Source: Pyrenula massariospora (taxonomy: Eukaryota > Ascomycota > Eurotiomycetes > Pyrenulales > Pyrenulaceae). Taken from it: a DNA stretch of 64,000 nt. Under the pieces are notes generated by a model that was not told the origin of the DNA, did not search any database, and saw nothing but the letters and a program-made list of their open reading frames with translations. The DNA lies in NCBI GenBank assembly GCA_021030905.1, contig JAGFMI010000001.1, positions 1,054,001 through 1,118,000 on the forward strand, in the 5' to 3' direction. Below are positions 47,264-57,888 of this stretch, piece by piece (the first letter of the stretch is position 1; every line of letters begins with the position of its first letter). A program made the translations under genes and the position numbers.

Positions 47264-48733
47264 ATGATCCGATTCTCAGCCCGTCGTTTGTTCCGGTCCC
47301 GTCTTTCACGCTTTGTCCTCGTGCTTTTCGTGATCTGGTGCACCATCGACGTTGCCCTCGTTCGATCTAACATCCGCGCCGCAAGTCTTGAGGCGCTGAA
47401 GATTCGAAATTCGTGGCCCGCAAACCCCACCAAAGTCTACATAGCCAGCCTGCATTGGAACAATGAAAATATCCTGCGAAGCCATTGGAATGCTGCAGTG
47501 GTCAAATTGGTGGAATTTCTGGGACCAGAAAATGTCTACGTGTCGATCTATGAGAGCGGTAGCTGGGATGACTCCAAAGGCGCGCTACGATTGTTGGATG
47601 CAGAGCTTGAGAGACTGAGAGTATCCAAGACTGTCATCCTTGATTCTACTACACACAAAGATGAAGTTGAAAAGCTACCAAGTCGCTCAGGCTGGATTGA
47701 TACACCTCGAGGAAAGACCGAGTTGAGGCGCATCCCATACCTCTCAAAACTACGAAACTCGATTCTGAAACCTTTGGAGGATCTAGCGGGAAAGGGCGAA
47801 ATGTTTGACAGAATACTGTTCCTGAACGACATTGTCTTTACGGTAAACCTATTCAATCCAACCCCTGAAAAGTGGACAGCTTTAACTAATGACCGTTTAT
47901 GACAAAGACGCAAGATGTTCTAGCCTTGTTGGACACCAATGAAGGCCACTATGCTGCGGCTTGCTCTCTAGATTTTCAAACGCCACCGACATACTACGAC
48001 ACGTTCGCATTACGAGACTCGCATGGTCAGGAGCACGTTACCCAGACTTGGCCCTACTTTCGGTCAGAGGATTCACGGCAAGCGATAAAGCGGAGCCGTC
48101 CAGTGCCTGTAGCTAGCTGTTGGAATGGCATGGGTAAGTTTTAGAAGCTTCGTTTTGCTCTTGATGACCACCAAAGGATTCAAATACAACCTCAAGCATT
48201 CCATGCCAGAGCTTGGATCCAAGGCGACCCAAGATCCGGAGAGAAAACTTGCTGGTACAGATAAGAAAGCGCAAGATGTACTGACCGAATTACTTTTGTC
48301 TCGTTTAGTCGTGATGGACGCAAGCCCATTCTATCATAAAACCCATCCTCTCCGCTTTCGAGGAATTGACGACAGTCTCGCAAGGTTCCACCTTGAGGGA
48401 TCCGAATGTTGCCTCATACACGCCGACAACCCCCTCTCGCGCTCGAATGGCGTATGGGTCAATCCCAATGTCCGTGTTGGCTATAATCGCCTGGCGTACG
48501 ATGCTGTCCACAACGATGACAGCTGGCTGACAGTTTTTGATATTTTCGGGGGGCTTTGGCGTAACCGGCTACGTCGATGGACGACCACGGCTCGCTTGAA
48601 AGCGTATGTAGTTGCACGTCGGCTGTCCAAGTGGAAAGCTGAACGCCGAGCTGAGAATCGAGAGGAAGCGGGAGCTTTCTGCCTCATCAACGAGATGCAA
48701 GTACTCGTTGGAAACGGGTGGGCCCATGTATAG
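47264..48733 (+). CDS. CAP59/CMT1-type alpha-1,3-mannosyltransferase (GT69)
   Basis: Three exons (47264-47842, 47908-48133, 48309-48733) give 409 residues. An N-terminal signal anchor (RFVLVLFVIWCTIDVALV) indicates a type II Golgi membrane protein. Family motifs are VYIASLHWNNENILRSHWN, VYVSIYESGSWDDSKG, FDRILFLNDIVFT (the acidic donor/metal motif), YAAACSLDFQTPPTYYDTFALRD and VASCWNGMVVMDASPF. Members of this family build capsule mannan in Cryptococcus and transfer mannose in other fungi; the acceptor here is unknown. The second intron (~175 nt) is longer than most in this window. The junctions are supported by uninterrupted family motifs across both. Confidence 0.88.
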
Positions 48734-49253
48734 TATCTGAATCTGTTTAGAATATCACAAGGCCGGTGGTAAAAGACCGGCTCTGATTGATGGTTCCCGC
48801 GATACTCGAGCCATTCGTAGACGCATGTCTGTCTTTGGTGTGCAATCGAGCGAGCGTGGAGTGCATACCTTAGGTAGTCTACCAACCGATGGTCTTGTAG
48901 TGGTTCGCTTGGCAGGCTCGGGGGCAGACCGTTCGGAAGAGACGCGCTAAAAAAGCGAGGCGCGGCAAGGGGCAAATCACGCCCGTGCTTTCCACTGCTA
49001 AAAAGTTGCATCCGTGTCAACAGCTCCCTCGGCGGGCCTCAGCTGGAAAAGTGTGGGATTGTCAATTTTTCAAGCGATCTGGCCTTGCTGTTCTCTCTCG
49101 CACCCTGTCGCATTCCACCCTCGCACATGCTTATGGACTACTGGGCTTCCTTGGCGACTGCAGTGTTTGAGCTTTGCTATTGCGAAACCGGAGCCGAAAA
49201 AGCGAAAAATACCTGCCTACGATAGGATCTGGAAATCCTGACTATTGCTCATC
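48734..49253. promoter_or_regulatory. Spacer and promoter of the Erd2 gene
   Basis: About 520 bp between tandem genes. No supported coding content. Confidence 0.45.
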
Positions 49254-50157
49254 ATGAATATCTTTCGGCTTTGCGGTAAGTTGCGCGCTTTCTTTGCTGG
49301 CCATCCGGACTAATTTGGATGCATAGCCGACCTGTCTCACCTCCTTTCCATCTTCATACTCCTGCAAAAGATGAAAGTGTCGAACGTGCGACTACCTGTG
49401 CTCTTCCCTTCTGATTGACCTCGTGCTGACTCGAGACTCTCTGTCAGTCATGTTCCGGAATATCCTTCAAGTCACAAGCCCTCTACTTCATCGTCTACGC
49501 AACGAGATACCTTGGTAAGACTCACTTATCCTGGTCCAATCTACTGACTGACCTGATGTTCCGTTGAATCAAGACCTTTTCTGGTCCTTCACCGACTCCG
49601 CCTGGAACACTGTTTTCAAGCTCGTCTTCCTCAGCAGCAGCGCCTACACCCTGTATCTCATGCTCAACGACTACCGTCCAACCCACGACCCCAACCTTGA
49701 CACCTTCAAAGTCTCCTACCTTCTCGGCGGCTCTGCCATCATCGCCGTCCTTCTTCCTTACAAATACTCCCCGGCGGAGATTCTGTGGACTTTCTCAATA
49801 TGGTTGGAGGCTGTCGCAATTCTGCCTCAGCTGTTTATGCTGCAACGAACTGGGGAAGCGGAGACGATCACAACGCATTACCTGTTTGCGCTTGGTGTGT
49901 ATCGCGCTCTGTACATTCCAAATTGGATTTATCGATATTGGGCGGAGGGATACACAGATCCACATGCTGTAGCCGCAGGGATCTTGCAGACGGTGCTGTA
50001 TTCGGATTTCTTCTGGGTGTATTATACCAAGTAAGTGATGGACATCCATCCTTCCTACGTGCTTCGAAATCATCATCGCGACAATGAGATTCTGGTTCTG
50101 ACAAAATCTACTTTACTCAGGGTTTTGCAGGGGAAAAGTTTCAAGTTGCCTGTGTAG
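49254..50157 (+). CDS. erd2: ER-lumen protein-retaining receptor Erd2 (KDEL/HDEL receptor)
   Basis: Five exons (49254-49275, 49327-49376, 49448-49514, 49574-50030, 50121-50157) give 210 residues, the usual family length. The start reads MNIFRLCADLSHLLSIFILLQKMK. Conserved elements follow: SCSGISFKSQALYFIVYATRYLDLF, YKYSPAEILWTFSIWLEAVAILPQL, ETITTHYLFALGVYRALYIPNWIYRY and ILQTVLYSDFFWVYYTK. Seven membrane segments are expected. The short basic tail (GKSFKLPV) carries the Lys/Ser motif used for COPI retrieval. The receptor captures HDEL/KDEL proteins in the Golgi and returns them to the ER. The first exon is 22 nt and the last 37 nt. Confidence 0.96.
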
Positions 50158-50663
50158 GGAGCGGATCAGCCTACTGAGATGCTGGACGGAAGTGCAAATC
50201 ATGTAGGACGGCGCTAGATCAACAGCTCATCCCAAGAGGTTTTGCAACGTGCGGCTAGAATTTCAGACGAGATATGTATAAGATCGTTGTGAAAATGACT
50301 CACGCTTGCTTGAACACGAATTGTCCAACCGAATTTTGGTCAGGCAGCAGTTCATGGGGCCAATGGATGAGAAGATCCAAGGGCACGAAAAGTATGCGGC
50401 TTTTGTAGCAAGCTGGCCCCTGATTCTAAGAGGACCTGGGGTGCAATCTTGTGTAACACCTTATGTCGCAACAGAAATTACTAATGGCAGGGGGCTGGAA
50501 GGTATGAAATGGTATGGTGCACAGGAGAACGTGTCCGATATCTTGACCCCTCTAAGCCAACATATCGAATTAAGGATCCCTGTATCCCTATGGTTGTATA
50601 TTTACAAACCATATTTTGTGTACTATTTCTGAGTTCTCTCTTTCCACAAACGTTCACATGTCA
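50158..50663. other. Intergenic between convergent genes
   Basis: 3' flanks of Erd2 and the yellow-family gene. A plus-strand frame at 50306-50632 has no recognised motif. Confidence 0.45.
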
Positions 50664-52306
50664 CTATTTCAAGGACACTTTCGTCCCGCCATTAGCACAA
50701 GGCACCCGATAAAGCAAATACGGCTTCACCCTCCTGTCCACACCGCCTTGCTGCCCCGCCCCTCTCCACAACTGGTTCTCCGTAAAATAAATGTATCCGT
50801 CCGTCGCCACAGAAAACGTATCTGTCCAGTCGATTTTTGGGCTCCTCACATAAGTGCTCACCGTTCCGTTCGCGGGGTTGATCGTGACGATGGAATTCGT
50901 TTCCAGGGAGCCGGCGTAGACGAGGTTGTTCGAGTCTGTCTCGAGACCGTCGGAGACGCCCTTTTGGCCGAGAGACTGGACGGCGGATTGGGCGAGGAGC
51001 TCGGACGTGGGGGAGCGGGAGCGTAGGTTGGCGGTGGGCACGGAGTAGAGGGTGCGGCCGGAAACGGCGGAGTAGTACAGCGTCGAGCCGTCGGCGGAGA
51101 GGGCGATGCCGTCGGACTGTGCGGGGGTTAGATGTGACCAAAGGGGTTGGAGGTATTATTGAGGAGAGGGGTTTTAGGACAATGTGGACGTACACCGAAG
51201 CTAAGAGGCGTTATAGGCTGCCCTCCACCTGGGTTGGAATATACAGGTTCTCCCCAGACGCTGAGAAAAAATCCTGGCTCGGGACGGACACTTGGCACGT
51301 TATTGAGGTGTCGCCATGACTCTCCGCTACCAAGATCGACTATGATGATGCCGTTGCGGCCCTCGCTGCTGCTATCGGTGATATAGCCGACCCCCTGACC
51401 TGCTGTGTCGCTAAGGTCTGGGCGCAGGTCGAAACGGATGTCGTTAAGGTACTACATATGAAATCAGCGCCAGTACAGATAAAATGAAATGTGACGCTTA
51501 GAGTAGAGACAAGACGTCGTTGGCGACTAGTATAACAGCATCTGTAGTGGAAGTGCGCCTCAAAATGGACACGAAACCATGCCGGCCGTTGGTGGTTCTC
51601 TCAAAGCGCAGTAGGAGCGCGATGAAGACCGGGAAAGCATTGAGGGAACGAGATGAAGCATACCGAATCCGGAAAGGCAACAGAAGGTGGGAATAGTATT
51701 GTAGAAATAACGCTGTTGGTCGTCAGGTCCACTCCAACGAGTTTCGGCCCACCATATGCTGCAGTCAAGAGTGTTCCATTGCCTAATGCTACTCGACCGG
51801 TGTCCAGAATCCATAGACGGTCGGCCGAGTCGATGACGACTGACTGAACCCCGATCAAATAGTTGGGATCGCTCGCACTTGTCTGCGTGGCGCTATTAGC
51901 CAGATACAGGTAAAGGCTCAGAAGCGGCAGAACGCACAGCAGGATTGGTGGTGTAATTGATTCGTCCTCCGGGTGGGGAGTTCATTTCAAGAGATGGGTA
52001 CGGCGTCTCTGAAGACATGCCGGTGAGTTCTGCGACTGTATAATTCTCGATAGTCGGATCGAGGCCGGGAGGGTAATTTGAGAATTTCCGGCCAGTTGAG
52101 GAGACCGCAATACCTGTTTTATTAGTGAGTTCTCACTTCTTGTTACATTTGCAAATATCCTTCTTGAACGCACCAGTTGGCCATTCATCGTAGTAGTAGT
52201 GTACAGTCTCCAGGGCAGGACCTGCTGTTCCCGGGTCTTGCTGTACTTGTTGTGCAATACCTAGACTCATGCAGAGAGCAAGGAAAACAGCAAATAGAAA
52301 ATACAT
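50664..52306 (-). CDS. Secreted yellow/major royal jelly protein family member
   Basis: Five exons (52306-52174, 52113-51938, 51882-51664, 51451-51194, 51116-50664) give 412 residues. A clear signal peptide (MYFLFAVFLALCMSLGIAQ) starts the protein. The six-bladed propeller family motifs are present: VQSVVIDSADRLWILDTGRV, PKLVGVDLTTNSVI, YLNDIRFDLRP, GYITDSSSEGRNGIIIVDL, FGSDGIALSADGSTLYYS and GLVYAGS-like NLVYAGSLETNSI. Fungal and bacterial members are known; their substrates are not. All four introns are phase-compatible. An apparent frame change after the fourth exon's start disappears once the T6 run is counted correctly, so no frameshift is needed. N-glycosylation sites (NYT, NGT) fit secretion. 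Confidence 0.88.
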
Positions 52307-52736
52307 ATTGGAATGTCGAAGAAGCAGACAGACGTCGACTTAGTAGACGAAGAGACAAAGGTACAAAGGGGAGAATAGCTGCGAAAGGTACAGCAACAGG
52401 AGAGGAAATATTTTGGTACATTACGATCTGCCTAACACTTCGTCACTCTAGGCTAAGACACCTCATGAGCTCATCGAGCTCACAACAGTCCTTATGACGA
52501 AATATCTGGAACTCCAGAAATTCCCTGGACGAGGATGTTCGGCTGATGTCAAGCGCGAGCATGGCAATGTTAAAAACCCATGCCCGAGGCTTAACCAAAA
52601 GGGGCTTAGTTTGGTGCGGAGAAAACAGATCCTTGTGTGAAGGCGCGAACAAGGCTCAGGCACAGAAAACATCGAGGCAGGCACGGCAGAGTGACAGAAG
52701 TCATGGCCGCCCTTCAGGCTCTTCGTGCTCTTCATG

Positions 52737-52849
52737 CCGATTATTAGCCGGTAGGGGGCCCGAACGAGGGAAGGACCACGATTTCTGTCAACCTGCCCCG
52801 TGCCTGCCTCGCATGGCCACCTGAGCCACCCCGACCGGCTAATAATCGG
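52737..52849. repeat. Perfect 16-bp inverted repeat with an ~80-bp loop
   Basis: CCGATTATTAGCCGGT at 52737-52752 is matched exactly by its reverse complement at 52834-52849. After one mismatch the pairing continues for four G-C pairs. The copy of a 14-bp direct repeat at 52776-52789 lies in the loop. Confidence 0.9.
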
Positions 52850-52875
52850 GTACGGGGCTGGCCACGATTTCTGTC
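52776..52875. repeat. 14-bp direct repeat pair
   Basis: CCACGATTTCTGTC occurs at 52776-52789 and again at 52862-52875, 86 bp apart, overlapping the inverted repeat structure. Confidence 0.9.
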
Positions 52876-53240
52876 CCCGAGTCTCGGAAGGCCCTCACAA
52901 GTGGTTATGGTGTAGGCAAATGTGCAAACTTGTCCGCCGACGTGCTAGGCAAAGCTCACTTTCAAAGTGCTGTTATGTAAAATCAATGGTGATGCATCAA
53001 GTGGCTGAACAAATGCTGACAAGTATGATTGCGTACAGCTCCAAGGACCGCAGGTTTGACTCGGAAACCTTAAGTGATCAAACCAAAGGTACGATATTGT
53101 AGCAGCAGGCAGCCTGTTACCAAAATACAATTTTTCATGGCACCGTAAACAACTTGATGTTCTCCTTTTTTGCTGTGGCGGAAATTGGCATGAGTTTCTT
53201 CGCACAGAGTAAGTAGGATACCTTTTTCAAATCACCAAAG

Positions 53241-54254
53241 ATGGACCTTCTCGACGAGCTGGAGAACATGGCGATCAACGTCGCCGACGAGCTACCACCT
53301 GACTCTGAGGACACCGAAATTCTTCCAGAGACCATCACTCGCTGGCAAGGCCTGTTTGACTTTACAAGTCTTGAAGCCACAGACCAGATCCGTAAGCACC
53401 GCGGCAAGATCGACCGACCACGAGTCTCCGATGTACACTGGGGAGAAGTCCGTGAGCAAAAGCCAGGCCATGACAAAGAGTCCTACGAGTTCGAAATCGA
53501 TTATCGCCGGTGCCAAACCCAGCGAACGCCCCTCCAAAATGCCAGCGCTGCTCCAAGTGTGCTCGAAGACCCAGCCTCCATCACATACCTCCTCAAACTT
53601 GAGGGCCCCCTCGATACTCTTCACAAGGTTCAAACTGCAGCATCGCTTCTTATTCCCCCGGTCGTCACGAGCGGCCTCGAAGACGACGGCTCTGACGCCA
53701 AATTCTCCCTGATCGACGGCCATACCAAGTCCCAAATCCTTTCCTCGCTATCAACCGATCCCAAAACAAGGCATTTCCGCCCAACCTTTGTGCGTCTCTC
53801 CGCATCACCCAAAAACCTCTCACAGACATCAATCGCTCCCACGCTCGGCCTAGACGCCACCCTCCCTCAACACCGCCTCGACAGAGATACTTCTGATGTT
53901 GGTGTCCTCGGCAATGAATTCCCTGTCTGGTACTTCTTTTACGGTAGCCTCGCCAAGCCCGACATCCTAGCCAAGCTTCTCTCGCTCTCCACGGCTCCGA
54001 CATACCACCCCGCCAGCGTGACTGGAGCAATCATGAAGCACTGGGCAGGGAAATACAACGCGATCGTTGATGGACCCCCAACCTCCGTCATCCAAGGCTG
54101 GTCTTACAGGGTACAATCCGAGGAAGATGAGAGTATCCTGCGCTTTCACGAGACCAGCAACTATGAGGTCGTACGATGCGATATTCACACTAAAGGAAAA
54201 GTGGTCAAAGGGCTGACATTCAGGTACAACGGGCCAATCTCGGCAATCGCCTAG
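53241..54254 (+). CDS. Gamma-glutamylcyclotransferase/AIG2-like protein
   Basis: Single-exon gene of 337 residues. The C-terminal ~115 residues hold the GGCT fold: VWYFFYGSLAKPDILAKLL (substrate loop xYGSL), ASVTGAIMKHWAGKYNAIVDG, and LRFHETSNYEVVRCDI with the candidate catalytic Glu in RFHETSNY. Such enzymes cyclise gamma-glutamyl amines to 5-oxoproline, but in fungal AIG2-like proteins the substrate is usually unknown. The N-terminal ~220 residues are unlike any family I know, acidic at the start (MDLLDELENMAINVADELPP). They include a segment SITYLLKLEGPLDTLHKVQ that may be structured. No signal peptide; a cytosolic or nuclear location is likely. Confidence 0.8.
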   Translation: MDLLDELENMAINVADELPPDSEDTEILPETITRWQGLFDFTSLEATDQIRKHRGKIDRPRVSDVHWGEVREQKPGHDKESYEFEIDYRRCQTQRTPLQNASAAPSVLEDPASITYLLKLEGPLDTLHKVQTAASLLIPPVVTSGLEDDGSDAKFSLIDGHTKSQILSSLSTDPKTRHFRPTFVRLSASPKNLSQTSIAPTLGLDATLPQHRLDRDTSDVGVLGNEFPVWYFFYGSLAKPDILAKLLSLSTAPTYHPASVTGAIMKHWAGKYNAIVDGPPTSVIQGWSYRVQSEEDESILRFHETSNYEVVRCDIHTKGKVVKGLTFRYNGPISAIA

Positions 54255-55757
54255 AGATAAGAAATGGACAAATGCCAGCTCTTATCATGCATTCCGCTCC
54301 TACCTATGAATCTGATCGCATCGCTTTATTTCCAAATTGAAGTTCCTTACTTCCGAAAATTCTCACCAATTATTTCTCGAATAAGGTCTAATGAAGCGCA
54401 AAGAAACTGTAGAATTAGCATAAGGGTATTCAGTGAGCCAGAAAACGAGCAGATGTCATATTTGCGTAGCCCAGCTGTAAGTGTCGAAAGCTTGTATTAT
54501 TATTACTAAGAGAAGGTCGATTAAATGTGGAGCAAAGAACGCAGATCGCACTGAGCAGCTGAATAGTATTTTTTACTTTGAGGATGCGCCAACAGCAAGT
54601 AGACTGAGGAAAGAGCATACCCTTCCGAGTCGGGAGGAATAGCGGCGCAGATGAAGACGGCGGCTTCCTCTTTTGTACATTAGAGATTCACTTACAACAC
54701 TCTGTTTCTCTCCAATAAATATGTTTTGAAAGCACAAGAAAACGATGAATGCTGTGAAGGAAGCGCCGAGGTCTTCCTTCGCAATGTTTTCAAAGGCCTA
54801 TACGAGCATGAACAAGGTGCTGTCTGTCTCGATTACTACTACCTTTCGGGTCCAGAAGGTTGGTCTGATGGTGGGGTTTATCGCCGAGGAAACATTGAGC
54901 TAGCATTATACATAGCTTTGTGTTGAATTGTTCATGCTCAACAAAGCCTCGTCCTCTGTAAAGCAACAGCCCAAGACTACCAGTCTCATACCAGATCTCT
55001 TCAAGATAGTTCAAATTGGATTGGTGGTAAAGCGTACTCTTAGATTTTCAATTGACAGTATGTCCTAGGAGACAGAGATAGTTATTATCAAGCGGGGGAT
55101 GGATATTTCAGCACTTTTTCTGGGTGTTATGTTGCGTACTACGCGATTTAATAAAATATAAAAAAGAAGAATTCTTGTAGCAGCAAAGGCCGTAGAACTA
55201 GACGCTAAGCCTTGATAAGGACGCTAAGCCAAATACGGGCTTATAGTGGTCGATAGGCGAGAATTGTAGATGGTTAGAATCAAGGGGCAAGAGGAGATTG
55301 TGGGGATCAAGAGATCATTTCCGGGAACACTGCGCGATTTCCAGCAACATAAAGATTCAGGGAGAATTCGAAGATGATATACAGAGCGGGGCGTGGGTAA
55401 GTCCTCTTCACGGCCTCTACAATTATGTGCAGTCAGGGCCCGCGGTAGTATTTGCAGTCCTTTACACTAGAACACCGTCGACAAATCCATCATCGACATT
55501 ACGTCTAAGAAAATCTTTTGATGGGGGCTGCAGCCTAAAGGCCCTCTAATTTCACGCTGAAAGGACCATCTCAGAGCCTATGTTTACTGATTTTACTGAG
55601 CTCTGGCTGTATCTGAAATCGCAATGAATCGATTTAGGACTTGTCTGTTCGTGACTCTGCTGGTCTTGGCCCAATCTGTTTCATTATTTGAAAGCTCAAT
55701 CTAGGTCCCAAGTCGGGAAATCCTCAAGCTTCAGCCTACTATCATCCCTGCACCTCT
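54255..55757. other. AT-richer intergenic region between convergent genes
   Basis: About 1.5 kb with several A/T-rich tracts. GACGCTAAGCC is repeated at 55201-55211 and 55220-55230. Frames at 54726-54926 (+) and 55298-55549 (+) have no known motif and no supporting introns. Confidence 0.45.
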
Positions 55758-56977
55758 TCAGTTCTCGTGAAGGACTTCCTTGAAATCCTCACCAACTCTC
55801 TCCGGCTGCCCACCCTCAACGCCCTTCTGGCCAAGTTTGTCTTTTGAGTACTGAGCAGCATAGGGATTGAGCCGCAGAAGTATTTGTCTGTTCCGGAGAG
55901 GATTTTTCTTCTGCACCACAGTCCTCTTTGTTGTCGCGTAGCCTTTTGGTTCGTTTAGGACCTTTTGAATCTCATCAGAGTTAATTAGACGTGTGATGTC
56001 AGCGTTAGAAACAAGGCTTGACGGCAGAAGGAAGTCTTTCTTCAGAGCAGAGGGAGTCGTAGTGGATCCGTAGATCTCATCCAACGCTGCGAATGCGGCC
56101 GATGTCCATATGATGAATCGACCGAGATGACCACCAGGCGCAAGTTGCAAAAGATTTAGTGCAAAGACCGACGACGTCTCAACGCCGGGAATGTTGCGGA
56201 ACGCCTTCACAAGTGTCTTGCCATCCTCGTCGGGGTTGTAGACAACGAGAGGACCACGTCGTTGACGGTATCGGCGACCCCTCATTTTCCCTTTTCCAGC
56301 ACGGAGTTTGCGTGACTTTTGTACTTTCACAACATCTGGTCCAGCTCCAACAGCTTTCAGCAATGCAACTGCAGCGGAGGTTTTGACCATTGCTGTACCC
56401 TCAAATGCTTTTGACGAGATAACGAGCGGAACCTCAGGTACAGTGGAAATTCGGTGACCGCGGGCAAGGAGCAAGGCCGGACTAGAAGATGCAGCAATAG
56501 CAGAAGCAGTAGCGAAGCGCCTAGAAACTGTTAGATGATACGTAGGACGTAGTGGTGAGACTACCTACTTTTGTCCAAGATTAATCTTCTGGTGCCATTT
56601 GCGCCACACCTTGGTAGGTGCAAACATCCGCCCAGAGCGACACTGATTTCCAAAAGCAGCTTGACCTGCACGATGTGTCCCTCCACCGGAAACTCGAGGA
56701 ATACGAGCAACGGCACGACCTATGGTCCATAGTAAGTTTTGAGAAACCTAGCAATAGGCAGATTGAAAATACCTGTTCCCCAGGATTCTGCTGACGTCTG
56801 TTCCCCTGCTTTCTCGCTCACAGCATATGGCTGTCTCTTGTTTTTCGCCATGCCAGTATGAACGGACTGGACAATGTCTGGTCGGATCGGAGCGCTGAAC
56901 ACAGCTGGCAGGGGGTGAGTAGAGCTGGAGGGTTTTCCATCGCCGGAAGCAATGGTAACAGTTGGACGAGTCGTCAT
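55758..56977 (-). CDS. rpl4: 60S ribosomal protein uL4 (RPL4)
   Basis: Three exons (56977-56773, 56719-56569, 56520-55758) give 372 residues. Family sequence is continuous: [114 protein letters not shown] and [18 protein letters not shown]. uL4 sits in the large subunit, and its long loop lines the peptide exit tunnel. The ATG at 56977 gives the expected [10 protein letters not shown] start. The frame is open further upstream, but that part is not conserved and probably belongs to the leader. Confidence 0.96.
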
Positions 56978-57888
56978 GATGTATGCCTTCGCAGAACTCG
57001 TCGGTGCTTTGGGTCGAAACAAAACGATTGCGATGATCTCCAATTCGAAAGGTGACGAGCTCTTTGTGAATGCCAAGCCTCAAACCCTAAGTCCTTTTTT
57101 GGCCGACATGCTTTAGTGCGGCACAGCTCTTGGCAGCTCTTTACCGCGCGCGAGGAACCGATGCAGGCTCCTGATTCTGCATACTCAAATGGTGCCAGCG
57201 AGAGTTGAAACCGCCCCAGGAGCCTTGGCCATGCCTACTCATAGCCTCGTCTCGTTGTCAGAAAACAGGCAGACCCCAAGCTTCACTTTGCAGCACCTGT
57301 TATAGCTTGTTTGTGCAAACCAAGATGTCGTTTCGATTATTGCTCCAGGTCACTTGAAGTAAGGAACGTTTACGAGAGTCCATACACCCTCCCTGCCCAA
57401 GAAAGTGAGCTCAGAAGTCTACGTATGGATACTTTGGATATCATCGATAGCAGTGATAGAAGACTGCTCTAGCCTCGTCTGAGGTTCTCAGACCCATGCT
57501 TACAAAGCCAGACTTGTCCAGTCGTTACCAGGAGCGTTCCTTTCGGGAGTCCGAGACTGTGACTTATATCTTGGTCTCGATTCTCTTTATGCTATCATGT
57601 ACCTTTCCTCTAAATTTCGGTCATTGCATCATGATATAATATAGAGAAGTCCGTGATCGGTGCCCAGACTTACCTTGAGGTCAACCTATATTGGGGCGTA
57701 GCATGTTCATTCGGGGGTCTCAGTCGGCTAAAACAGGCCCAGCGCTTGTGAGACACGACCGCCTTGCTGTGCCACACGGCCTATATTAGGCTTTGATGGC
57801 CCAGCTGCCGTGGTCAGATCCGCGTTTATGTATCTTCGCAACCGTTGTACATTTTCTGCTCTAGCCTTTCCTAACCTGAAAGAGTGCC
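56978..57888. promoter_or_regulatory. Divergent promoter region of uL4 and the DUF3433 gene
   Basis: About 910 bp between divergent start codons. It contains a telobox near the uL4 side. No coding sequence is recognised. Confidence 0.5.
57082..57090. promoter_or_regulatory. Telobox-like site AAACCCTAA upstream of uL4
   Basis: AAACCCTAA lies about 105-113 nt upstream of the uL4 start codon. The same element, recognised by Tbf1-type Myb factors, is typical of ribosomal protein promoters in many ascomycetes. Function is inferred from position and sequence. Confidence 0.5.

Larger units (their letters stand above)
52307..53240. other. Divergent intergenic region with a repeat nest
   Basis: About 930 bp between the start codons of the yellow-family gene and the cyclotransferase gene. 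It contains a perfect 16-bp inverted repeat and a 14-bp direct repeat. No supported gene. Confidence 0.5.

Noticed and set aside
51194-51300. Apparent frameshift in the yellow-family gene after the PGFF stretch
   Set aside because: Counting the T6 run correctly gives PGFFLSVWGEPVYSNPGG in one frame, so no frameshift exists.
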